A stretch of DNA of 8,493 nt. It comes from Dehalococcoidia bacterium. GTDB lineage: Bacteria; Chloroflexota; Dehalococcoidia; Lucifugimonadales; UBA3495. Both the position numbers and the translations under genes were made by a program. Below are positions 1-6,091 of this stretch, in pieces. The DNA lies in contig NVWX01000040.1 of the NCBI GenBank assembly GCA_002746355.1, positions 19,423 through 27,915 of the forward strand. The letters run 5' to 3'. Within the stretch, counting starts at the first letter, position 1, and every line of letters starts with the position of its first letter. The notes under the pieces were generated by a model that was not told where the DNA came from, did not search any database, and saw only the letters and a list, made by a program, of their open reading frames with translations.

Positions 1-975
1 GAATCGGCGGGCCAGGCGCTGCGCGACACCATCGCACTGGCGGTGGAAGTGGAGAAGATGGGTTACCGGCGGTACTGGCTGGCCGAACACCACAGCCTGC
101 CCAATTTCGCCGGGACCAGCCCGGAGATACTGATCGGCCAGGTGGCCGCCCACACCAAAACCATCCGCGTGGGAAGCGGCGGGGTCATGCTCTCCCATTA
201 CAGCGCCCTGAAAGTAGCCGAGAACTTCCGCATGTTGGGCGCGCTCTACCCCGGCCGCATCGACTTGGGCATCGGCCGGGCGCCGGGCAGCGACCAGGTC
301 ACTGCGGCGGCGCTGTCTTTCCCCGGCCAACCAAGAGAGATCCGCCACTTCCCCCGACAGGTGGTCGACCTGCTGGGTTTTTTGAACAACGACCTGGAGG
401 ACAGCCATTTCTTCTCCGAGATCAGCGCCGGACCGGGGGAACCCGAGGTTCCCGATGTCTGGCTCCTGGGCTCACGTTACGAGAGCGCGAATATGGCCGC
501 TCAGTTGGGGTTGCCCTTCGCCTACGCCCATTTCTTCGGCATCAATGTGGAAGAAGGGCCGGCCATCGTTGCGAACTACCTGCAGAACTACCAACCCTCA
601 GAACATTTCCCCGAGCCGATGATCAATGTGGGCGTTCACGTGGTCTGCGCCGAAACCGAGGAAGAAGCGGCGCGGATCTCGGCCAGCCGAAATCTGTCCC
701 GGCTCTTCAACATCACCGGCCGGGCCAACGGCATCCCTTCCCCTGAAGATGCGGCCAAATACATCTACCGGGCGGACGAAGCCGCCTTCGTCAAGCAGTA
801 CCAGAACGTGTGCGTGGACGGCGACCCGCAGCAGGTAAAAGAGGGGTTGGACGAACTGGCCGAGATGTACCAGACCCACGACCTAAGCGTAGTCACCATC
901 ACCCACAGTCTGGCCGACCGCGTACATTCCTACGAACTGGTGGCCGATGTTTGCGGGCTGACGCCGGTAGGGTAG
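1..975 (+). CDS. Luciferase-like (LLM) flavin-dependent oxidoreductase, group 1 / MsnO8-like, 5'-truncated by window edge
   Basis: The reading frame is open from base 1 to the TAG at 973-975 and gives 324 residues. Homologues normally have roughly 10-15 more residues before the point where this one begins, so the true start lies outside the window and the GTG at 43 is not it. Family hallmarks are visible: YWLAEHH near residue 26, TSPEILIG followed by IRVGSGGVML and HYSALKVAENFR, then PGRIDLGIGRAPGSD, which is the signature of luciferase family oxidoreductase group 1. The fold is a TIM barrel that binds reduced FMN. Family members are flavin-dependent monooxygenases or oxidoreductases acting in the cytoplasm, and the substrate cannot be told from sequence. 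There is no signal peptide in the part seen. It converges on another luciferase-like gene on the opposite strand; the two are different subfamilies, not a tandem duplication. Confidence 0.92.
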   Translation, partial: ESAGQALRDTIALAVEVEKMGYRRYWLAEHHSLPNFAGTSPEILIGQVAAHTKTIRVGSGGVMLSHYSALKVAENFRMLGALYPGRIDLGIGRAPGSDQVTAAALSFPGQPREIRHFPRQVVDLLGFLNNDLEDSHFFSEISAGPGEPEVPDVWLLGSRYESANMAAQLGLPFAYAHFFGINVEEGPAIVANYLQNYQPSEHFPEPMINVGVHVVCAETEEEAARISASRNLSRLFNITGRANGIPSPEDAAKYIYRADEAAFVKQYQNVCVDGDPQQVKEGLDELAEMYQTHDLSVVTITHSLADRVHSYELVADVCGLTPVG

Positions 976-1031
976 GGCGGCTGGTTTTTTCCGTTATGCC
1001 CGGTTGGCGGAGGAACGAAAATCCCCCTCGG

Positions 1032-1053
1032 TTCCCCCTTACGAAAGGGGGAA
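1032..1053. repeat. Short palindromic element (9-bp stem, 4-nt loop)
   Basis: TTCCCCCTT at 1032-1040 is perfectly complementary to AAGGGGGAA at 1045-1053, with ACGA as the loop. A second C-run (TCCCCCTCGG, 1022-1031) precedes it, so the left arm looks partly duplicated. The arrangement resembles a common intergenic repeat made of two C-runs followed by a matching G-run. It sits between convergent genes and could act as a hairpin that ends or protects both transcripts. No strong T-run follows on either strand, so a classical intrinsic terminator is not supported. That the element recurs elsewhere in the genome is inferred from its look, not shown here. Confidence 0.6.
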
Positions 1054-1095
1054 GCTTAAGTCCCTTTCCTACCATCTATGAGCCTGCCCCATAAC

Positions 1096-1178
1096 TGTCA
1101 TTCTGAGGAGTGCCGTAGGTCGACGAAGAATCTGCCAATGATGACCTTGCCAGACCCTTCGCTTCACTCAGGGTGACA
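1096..1178. repeat. REP/MITE-like inverted-repeat element, copy 1
   Basis: The left end TGTCATTCTGAG (1096-1107) and the right end CTCAGGGTGACA (1167-1178) are inverted copies over 12 bases. The only differences are two T:G positions, which would be G-U pairs in the top-strand RNA. Between them are GAAGAATCT (1125-1133) and CCCTTCGCTTC (1155-1165). These are familiar parts of a widespread intergenic repeat whose consensus contains GAAGAATC and CCCTTCG...CTCAGG. There is no open reading frame inside. It lies between two convergent genes, where such elements commonly settle. A partial second copy occurs at 7542-7559. Mobilisation would need an enzyme encoded elsewhere. Confidence 0.7.
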
Positions 1179-1218
1179 TTTCGGGAGCAGAATAGAGTCA
1201 GGGGACTAGATACGTACC

Positions 1219-2214
1219 TTAGTTTGGCGCCAACGCCTCAATCACATGCCTGTGGGACGCCATGTTGTCGCCAACGGCGAAGGGGGCGATGACCGGTAGC
1301 TGAAGGCCGGCGGCGCGGCGTTTTTCCAAGGCGGCGCGGCATTCATCAACGGTGCCGACGATGGCCACTTGGTCTTGCATCTCCTCTGTGATCGAGTCGG
1401 CGGCTTTGTCCAGGTTGCCTTCGGCCAACGCGGCGGCGGCGGCGGACATCTCTTTGTCGAACCCGGTCTCGGCGAAGAAGTTCCGGTAGAAGGGGTTGCT
1501 GGCGTAGCGGGCCACCTGACGCCGCAGGGATTCGCGGGATTCAGTCAGGTTGTCGCCAACAGCCACGCGCACATACCCGGCGATGTCGATCTCGTCGAAG
1601 TCGCGGCCCGCTTTCTCGGCGCCGCGCTTGATGTGCCCGATGGCCTCTCCCAGGTAGTCCACGGCCGTCCAGTTCATCAGCACGCCGTCGGCCAACTCGC
1701 CGACCATCTCCAACATATGAGGACCTAACGCCGCGATGTAGATGGGGACCTTGGTCTTGGGAGTGGCCGCGCCCATCGATGCGCCGGTAATCTTGAACTG
1801 CTTGCCGGTAAAGTTGACCTCTTCGCCGGCTAAAAGCGCCTTGATGATCTGGATGGTCTCCCGCATACGGGTCATCGGCTGCTTGAAGGGTATGCCGTCA
1901 CGGCTCTCTACAGTGGGAGCGTGCCCAACTCCCAGACCCAACAGGAACCGTCCATCTGAGACCGCCGCCATCCCTGCCGCGCCCATGGCGGTGTTGGTGG
2001 GAGTGCGGGCGAAGATGGGCAGAATCCCCGTGCCGAGCTTCACGGTGTTGGTCTTCATGGCGATGGTCGCCAGTGAAGTCAGGGAGTCCCGACCTCCGCC
2101 CTCGGGCACCCACACGGCCTCGAAACCGTTCTTCTCGGCCTGGGACGCCAATTCTTGATAGTCCTGGGGGGATAGGTTCGGGTCGTTCTCCAGTCGCACA
2201 CCGAAGCGGGCCAT
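1219..2214 (-). CDS. LLM class oxidoreductase, probably F420-dependent (Mer-like)
   Basis: This 331-residue protein is full length for the bacterial luciferase-like superfamily (TIM barrel). Visible motifs are GFEAVWVPEGGGRDS (30-44), the strand VKLGTGILPIFARTP (58-72), SDGRFLLGLGVGHAPTVE (86-103), an MRETIQIIKALLAGE helix (117-131) and PIYIAALGPHMLEMVGELADG (157-177). The LGTGI...RTP segment and the overall spacing match the subgroup related to methylenetetrahydromethanopterin reductase that usually uses F420, although FMN cannot be excluded. The ATG at 2214 is preceded by a GAGGAG Shine-Dalgarno about 5 bases upstream. It is the last gene of a four-gene minus-strand unit, starting 20 bases after the HAD gene ends. 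The substrate is unknown; its partners suggest oxidation or reduction of a small organic compound. An Ala run near residues 256-262 comes from a GCC/GCG-rich stretch and looks like a normal helix. Confidence 0.9.
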   Translation of the reverse strand: MARFGVRLENDPNLSPQDYQELASQAEKNGFEAVWVPEGGGRDSLTSLATIAMKTNTVKLGTGILPIFARTPTNTAMGAAGMAAVSDGRFLLGLGVGHAPTVESRDGIPFKQPMTRMRETIQIIKALLAGEEVNFTGKQFKITGASMGAATPKTKVPIYIAALGPHMLEMVGELADGVLMNWTAVDYLGEAIGHIKRGAEKAGRDFDEIDIAGYVRVAVGDNLTESRESLRRQVARYASNPFYRNFFAETGFDKEMSAAAAALAEGNLDKAADSITEEMQDQVAIVGTVDECRAALEKRRAAGLQLPVIAPFAVGDNMASHRHVIEALAPN

Positions 2215-2234
2215 GGTCGCTCCTCAGATATCAG

Positions 2235-2954
2235 TTAGACGCTCAGTTGCGTCGCCAGGTCCCGGAAATCATCGCAGACATAGTCGAACGACGGGTCGGG
2301 CGTCGTGTCTACCTTGCCGTTGATCCCGCGTTCCAGGGGCCGCTTTACGAACGCGGTCCTCAGTCCCTGTTTGGCGGCGGCCAGTAGATCGCCTTGGTGG
2401 GCGGCCACCATCATCACCTGCTCTGGCTTGAGGTGCAGCAACTCCACGCCGGTCAGGTAGGTCTTGGCGTCGGGTTTGTAGGCGTGGGCCAGTTCGGCGC
2501 CCAGTATGGTGTCCCAGGGCAGCCCGGCGTATTTGGCCATGTCGACCATCAGCGCGATGTTGCCGTTGGACATGGTGGCCAAGATGAACTTGGACTTCAA
2601 GCGCTGCAATCCTGGAGGCGAGTCCGGCCAGGGGTCCAGCCGGTGCCAGGCCAGGTTCAAGTCGGCTTTGGCCTCTTCGCTGATGCCGGTGATGCCGAAG
2701 TCGTTCAGCAGCTCTTCAAGGCCCATGCGGTGGAGCGTGTCCAGCTCGGTCCAGGGCATTTCCCCGGAGCGAACCTTGTCCATGAACGGGCGGTATTTGG
2801 CCCGCCAACTTTCGGCGAAGTCTACCCAGTCGGCGGTTACGCCGTTGGCCTTACCGAAATTCTCTGCGTGGCGGGTGACAGAGGTATGCCAGTCCACAAC
2901 AGTGCCGAATACGTCAAAAACCAGGGCCTTGATCTGCGATGAGTCCATTGCCAT
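2235..2954 (-). CDS. HAD-superfamily hydrolase, haloacid dehalogenase type II-like
   Basis: This 239-residue soluble HAD protein has nucleophile motif FDVFGTVVDW with Asp14. The second acid of phosphatases is replaced by Phe16, as is usual in L-2-haloacid dehalogenases. Trp50-Arg51 lies where the halide-site Arg of L-2-haloacid dehalogenase occurs. SNGN (Ser129) is motif II, AYKPD (Lys160) is motif III, and VAAHQGDLLAAAKQGLRTAFV (183-203) is motif IV with Asp189. The canonical Ser-x-Asn before that Asp is Ala184-Ala-His186 here, a variant found in many proteins merely annotated as dehalogenase type II. The likely reaction is hydrolysis of a C-halogen bond or a phosphate ester through an aspartyl intermediate; the first is preferred from motif I. 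The ATG at 2954 has AGGAG 4 bases upstream, and an ATG two codons later is an alternative. It starts 10 bases after the hydrolase stop codon, so the two are almost certainly co-transcribed. Confidence 0.88.
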   Translation of the reverse strand: MAMDSSQIKALVFDVFGTVVDWHTSVTRHAENFGKANGVTADWVDFAESWRAKYRPFMDKVRSGEMPWTELDTLHRMGLEELLNDFGITGISEEAKADLNLAWHRLDPWPDSPPGLQRLKSKFILATMSNGNIALMVDMAKYAGLPWDTILGAELAHAYKPDAKTYLTGVELLHLKPEQVMMVAAHQGDLLAAAKQGLRTAFVKRPLERGINGKVDTTPDPSFDYVCDDFRDLATQLSV

Positions 2955-2964
2955 TTTCTCCTAG

Positions 2965-3702
2965 CTATTCGCTGCCGATCTCGAGCAGGATATCCGCCAA
3001 CTCCGGTGCGTGAGTGATCATGGTGTCATGTCCGGAGTCCACGGGGTAGATGCCCCACCCGGCCTGTCTGGCTCTTTCCGACACCGAGTCAAACCCCGAT
3101 TCGCCGCCGCCGACGAAGTTCTTTGGGATCTCTGCCGCCTTGGGGTTGCCCATGCGTACCGGGCTGGCCATGGCGGCGGCTGGTTGGGGAGTCACGTTGG
3201 CCCCAACCCAGGCTAGGTCCTCCGGGTCGGTGATGCCCCAACGGCGTCCGACTTCCTCAGCCGATGCCGGGGCAGGCAAAAAGCCATCCCCGTTCTCTAT
3301 CTGGTCCCGCACCCACGCGGCAAACTCTTCGCCGCGGACCGCTATGAGCTGGTCGGCCATGGACTCGCCGTCGGCCGGTATGACTCCGTTGACGTAAACC
3401 ATGTGGGCGATGCGCTCGGGACACACCTCAGCAACCCCGGTGATGACCATCCCGGCGTAGGCATGGCCCACCAAGACCACATCTTCGAGGCCCTCATAAC
3501 GCATCAGTTGGACGATGTCTTGAATATGTACGTCCAACGTGATCTGGGCCGGGTCGAGCCGGTCGTTGAGGTGGGCCCGTTCGCCCATGCCTGTCAGCGT
3601 GGGTGCGAACACCTCAGCCCCGGCATCCCGCAGCAGCGGCGCGGTCTTCTTCCAGCACCAGCCGCCATGCCAGGCGCCGTGGACGAGTACGTAGGGTTTC
3701 AT
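2965..3702 (-). CDS. Alpha/beta hydrolase-fold protein with Ser-to-Ala nucleophile substitution
   Basis: This 245-residue protein resembles the plant SABP2/hydroxynitrile-lyase-like group of small alpha/beta hydrolases common in bacteria. The oxyanion-hole motif HGAWHGGWCW (8-17) is intact, as are LTGMGER (36-42) and the strand before the nucleophile elbow. The elbow reads VGHAYAG (78-84) where active members read GHSxxG, so the nucleophile position is Ala81 (codon GCC, 3460-3462). The catalytic His is probably His225 in SGHDTM. No acid is obvious, with Glu201 and Asp205 as candidates. The frame is otherwise intact, with a Shine-Dalgarno (GGAG) before the ATG at 3702. It is the second gene of the minus-strand unit, 33 bases from the peroxiredoxin gene. 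It may be a non-hydrolytic binding protein, may use another mechanism, or the base may be an assembly error. It has no signal peptide. Confidence 0.88.
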   Translation of the reverse strand: MKPYVLVHGAWHGGWCWKKTAPLLRDAGAEVFAPTLTGMGERAHLNDRLDPAQITLDVHIQDIVQLMRYEGLEDVVLVGHAYAGMVITGVAEVCPERIAHMVYVNGVIPADGESMADQLIAVRGEEFAAWVRDQIENGDGFLPAPASAEEVGRRWGITDPEDLAWVGANVTPQPAAAMASPVRMGNPKAAEIPKNFVGGGESGFDSVSERARQAGWGIYPVDSGHDTMITHAPELADILLEIGSE

Positions 3703-3735
3703 GTTGGAGTCTCCGGCGCCTATCGTGCAGGTCCG

Positions 3736-4209
3736 CTACTTGAGTTGGTCAACCTGCCGCTGGACCTCGTCGTAGTCGGGCTCGACGCCCGGGTTTTCGC
3801 CAACCCATTTGAACCTGATGACGCCATCTTTGTCGATGACGAACACGGCCCGCTGGGACGCGGTGTAACCGTCCATGCCGGCGAAATTAGGCAGGGCGAC
3901 GCCGTAGGCGTTGACCGTCTCGCGAGTGTAGTCGCTGAGGAGTTGGAAGTTCAGGTTGTTTGCGTCGGAAAACGCTTTCTGGGAGAAAAACACATCTACG
4001 CTGATGCCAAAGACCTGGGCATTCAATGAATTGAAAGAGTCGAACCGGTCACGGAAGGTGCACATCTCGGTGGTGCACACGCCGGTAAAGGCTCCGGGAT
4101 AAAAAGCCAACACCACGGTTTTACCCTTGGAATCGCTTAGTTTCGTCGGCTGCTTGTTGGTGTCGAATAATTCAAAATCTGGGGCCTGCTGCCCTACTTC
4201 TGCTGCCAT
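3736..4209 (-). CDS. Peroxiredoxin (AhpE/BCP-like, atypical 2-Cys)
   Basis: This 157-residue thioredoxin-fold peroxidase reduces H2O2 or organic peroxides in the cytoplasm. The active-site loop is YPGAFTGVCTTEMC (37-50), giving the PxxxTxxC motif with Pro38, Thr42 and peroxidatic Cys45. Cys50, five residues later, sits where E. coli BCP has its resolving cysteine, so an intramolecular disulfide is expected. The conserved active-site Arg is Arg120 in SQRAVFVIDKDG. The PGVEPDYDEV tail and overall length also fit the AhpE-like group, which is often 1-Cys; the second Cys separates this one. The ATG at 4209 has a strong AGGAGG Shine-Dalgarno about 7 bases upstream. It is the first gene of the four-gene minus-strand unit, so it may remove peroxide made by uncoupled flavin chemistry of the distal oxidoreductase; this link is inferred. 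No clear -35/-10 pair was found ahead of it. Confidence 0.92.
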   Translation of the reverse strand: MAAEVGQQAPDFELFDTNKQPTKLSDSKGKTVVLAFYPGAFTGVCTTEMCTFRDRFDSFNSLNAQVFGISVDVFFSQKAFSDANNLNFQLLSDYTRETVNAYGVALPNFAGMDGYTASQRAVFVIDKDGVIRFKWVGENPGVEPDYDEVQRQVDQLK

Positions 4210-4290
4210 GGTTAGTCCTCCTGGGAGAGTAAAGGTGTCACCGTTTCAGTCGCCTTGATGTTAGGCGAGACGTCCGCGGAGATGTGCCAT

Positions 4291-4312
4291 TCGAGCCCGG
4301 AAGCCGGGTCGA
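4291..4312 (-). promoter_or_regulatory. Imperfect palindrome in the peroxiredoxin leader
   Basis: TCGA (4291-4294) plus CCCGG (4296-4300) pair with CCGGG (4304-4308) plus TCGA (4309-4312). There is a single bulged G at 4295 and a 3-base loop, giving nine base pairs. It lies about 80 bases before the peroxiredoxin start, between divergent genes. It could be a protein-binding operator or a hairpin in the leader RNA. No regulator gene is nearby to pair it with, so the role is a guess. Confidence 0.35.
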
Positions 4313-4357
4313 AGCTATATTAACACAGGCCTCGCGCTCAGGCGCGGTCCGTGCCTA

Positions 4358-4366
4358 TGGTACAAT
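4358..4366 (+). promoter_or_regulatory. Possible extended -10 promoter for the gamma-glutamyltransferase-like gene
   Basis: TGGTACAAT matches the extended -10 pattern TGnTATAAT with one mismatch. There is no convincing -35 hexamer upstream (TCAGGC at the expected spot), which extended -10 promoters can tolerate. A start near 4373 would leave a leader of about 60 bases. It competes with the TTGACA-based candidate just downstream. Confidence 0.35.
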
Positions 4367-4369
4367 CTT

Positions 4370-4398
4370 TTGACAATCCCGGTCCGGACTCATCTGAT
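4370..4398 (+). promoter_or_regulatory. Candidate sigma70-type promoter for the gamma-glutamyltransferase-like gene
   Basis: A perfect TTGACA -35 hexamer (4370-4375) is followed, after the optimal 17-base spacer, by TCTGAT (4393-4398), which matches four of six -10 positions. Transcription would begin around 4405 and give a leader of just under 30 bases to the ATG at 4433. No terminator separates the genes downstream, so the HdrB-like gene is probably driven from here as well. Confidence 0.45.
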
Positions 4399-4432
4399 TG
4401 AGTGCTAAGAACCCCCGGAGAGAGCATCAGGC

Positions 4433-6025
4433 ATGTTTTTCGACTCAAGACGGTCTAGCATCTTGGCCACCAACGGAATGGTGGCCACCAGCCAGCCTTT
4501 GGCGGCCACAACCGGCCTGCGGGTACTGATGGAGGGTGGCAACGCCGTTGACTCCGCCATCGCCGCCGCTGCCGCGCTGAACGTGGTGGAGCCCATGTCC
4601 ACCGGAGTGGGCGGGGACATGTTCGCCTTGGTGTGGGACAACAAGGAAAAGAGCGTCCGCGCCCTGAACGGCAGCGGACGCGCTCCAGCAGCCACCAACA
4701 TCGAAGAGCTTACCAAAAAAGGGCTCAGCGCCATGCCGGACACCGGGGTGTACTCAGTCGCCACGCCCGGCACGGTCCACGGCTGGGAAACCCTATTGGA
4801 TTCCTGCGGCACCATGCCTCTCAGCAAGTTGCTGTGTCCGGCCATCGACTACGCCGAGAATGGCTTCCCTGTCTCAGACATCATCTCTTTCCAGTGGCAA
4901 CAATGTCTGGGCAAGCTGTCCGCCTTCCCGTCCGGCACAGAGATGCTGCCCAATGGCGGGACCCCTTCTCAAGGCGACTTCGTGAAGCTGCCGACCTTGG
5001 CCGCCACACTTAGGGCCATCGCCGAAGGCGGGTCCGAAGCCTTCTACAACGGGCCCATCGCCGAGAAGACTGCGGCCTTCGTTCAGGAGCACGGCGGTTG
5101 GCTGAGCGTGGAGGACATGGCCACTCACACCTCCGATTGGGACGAGCCGATCTCCACCGATTACCGGGGCGTCACCTGCTGGGAATGCCCGCCCAACGGC
5201 CAGGGCATCGCGGCCCTGGGGGCGCTCAACATAGCCGAAGGCTTCGACATCAGGGGTATGGGCGCTCAGTCACCGGACGCCTACCACCACTTGATTGAGT
5301 CCATGCGCTTGGGCTTCGCCGACGCCTACCAATACGTTGCCGACCCGCGCAAGGCCAACGTGCCCATCAATGAACTTACCTCCAAGGAATTCGCCACCAC
5401 CCGCCGGGCCTTGATGAATTCCAAGACGGCGATGGCCACCGTGCCCTACGGCAAGGTGCTGAACGGCTCGGACACGGTCTATATCAGCGTGGTCGATGGC
5501 CAGGGCAACGCCTGCTCGTTCATCAACAGCGTGTTCTCCAACTTCGGGTCTGGGATGGTTGTTCCCGGCACCGGCATCGTCCTGCACAACCGTGCCTCGC
5601 TGTTCTCCCTGGACCCCAACCACGCCAACCATCTGGCCCCCCACAAGCGGCCGTACAACACGATCATTCCCGGCATGGCCACCATCGGCGACGAGCTGCA
5701 CCTGTCTTACGGTATGATGGGGGCGTTCATGCAGCCCCAGGGCCACCTGCAATTGATCAGCAACATGGTGGACCACGACATGGACCCGCAGCAAGCCATA
5801 AATGCTCTGCGTTTCATGGTGGGCAACAACAATGTCCTTTTGGAAGAGGGCTTGGACCCGTCGGTAGCCCGAGACCTCCAGTCACGCGGGCACAACGTGG
5901 GTCAGATCACCGGCTACAACCGGGTGTCCATCGGCGGGGCGCAGATCATTCAGCGCGACCCGGACACCGGAGTCCTGCGCGGCGGCTCGGAACCCAGAAA
6001 AGACGGCTGCGCCGTAGGCTATTAA
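4433..6025 (+). CDS. Gamma-glutamyltransferase family protein (YwrD-like Ntn hydrolase)
   Basis: The protein has 530 residues. Family members are made as a precursor that cleaves itself before a Thr, which then becomes the N-terminal nucleophile that hydrolyses or transfers gamma-glutamyl groups, for example from glutathione. Visible landmarks are GGNAVDSAIAAAAALNVVEP (35-54), TGVGGDMFA (57-65), NGSGRAP (79-85, with the substrate-binding Arg), and DTVYISVVDGQGN (347-359), where Thr348 aligns with the catalytic Thr. GSGMVVPGTGIVLHNR (372-387), RPYNTIIP (406-413) and MQPQGHLQ (433-440) follow. The last motifs mark the YwrD-like branch and replace the PLSSM motif of classical enzymes, so the acyl donor may not be glutathione. 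There is no signal peptide, unlike periplasmic E. coli Ggt, so it is probably cytoplasmic. The ATG at 4433 has GAGAG 8 bases upstream. The HdrB-like gene follows after 66 bases on the same strand. Confidence 0.93.
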   Translation: MFFDSRRSSILATNGMVATSQPLAATTGLRVLMEGGNAVDSAIAAAAALNVVEPMSTGVGGDMFALVWDNKEKSVRALNGSGRAPAATNIEELTKKGLSAMPDTGVYSVATPGTVHGWETLLDSCGTMPLSKLLCPAIDYAENGFPVSDIISFQWQQCLGKLSAFPSGTEMLPNGGTPSQGDFVKLPTLAATLRAIAEGGSEAFYNGPIAEKTAAFVQEHGGWLSVEDMATHTSDWDEPISTDYRGVTCWECPPNGQGIAALGALNIAEGFDIRGMGAQSPDAYHHLIESMRLGFADAYQYVADPRKANVPINELTSKEFATTRRALMNSKTAMATVPYGKVLNGSDTVYISVVDGQGNACSFINSVFSNFGSGMVVPGTGIVLHNRASLFSLDPNHANHLAPHKRPYNTIIPGMATIGDELHLSYGMMGAFMQPQGHLQLISNMVDHDMDPQQAINALRFMVGNNNVLLEEGLDPSVARDLQSRGHNVGQITGYNRVSIGGAQIIQRDPDTGVLRGGSEPRKDGCAVGY

Positions 6026-6091
6026 GCGGCTCGCCGCGTTTACATATTCACTGACCAAACCAGAATCACGGTAGGGAAAAAGGAAAAACAC

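Noticed and set aside
43..45. GTG as the start of the first oxidoreductase
   Set aside because: The frame is open back to base 1, and the residues before it (QALRDTIALA) match the family N-terminal helix, so the gene extends upstream of the window.
1428..1446. GGC triplet run that looks like a microsatellite
   Set aside because: On the minus strand it encodes an Ala-rich helix within the conserved luciferase-like protein; the short run fits codon preference at high GC.
2394..2942. Open frame on the plus strand (182 codons) opposite the HAD gene
   Set aside because: It is a mirror of a clearly coding minus-strand gene, with Gly/Val/His-rich content and no motif.
4405..4845. Minus-strand open frame over the start of the gamma-glutamyltransferase-like gene
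   Set aside because: It overlaps the conserved N-terminal motifs of the real gene, and its Ser/Pro/Ala-rich product has no recognisable domain.
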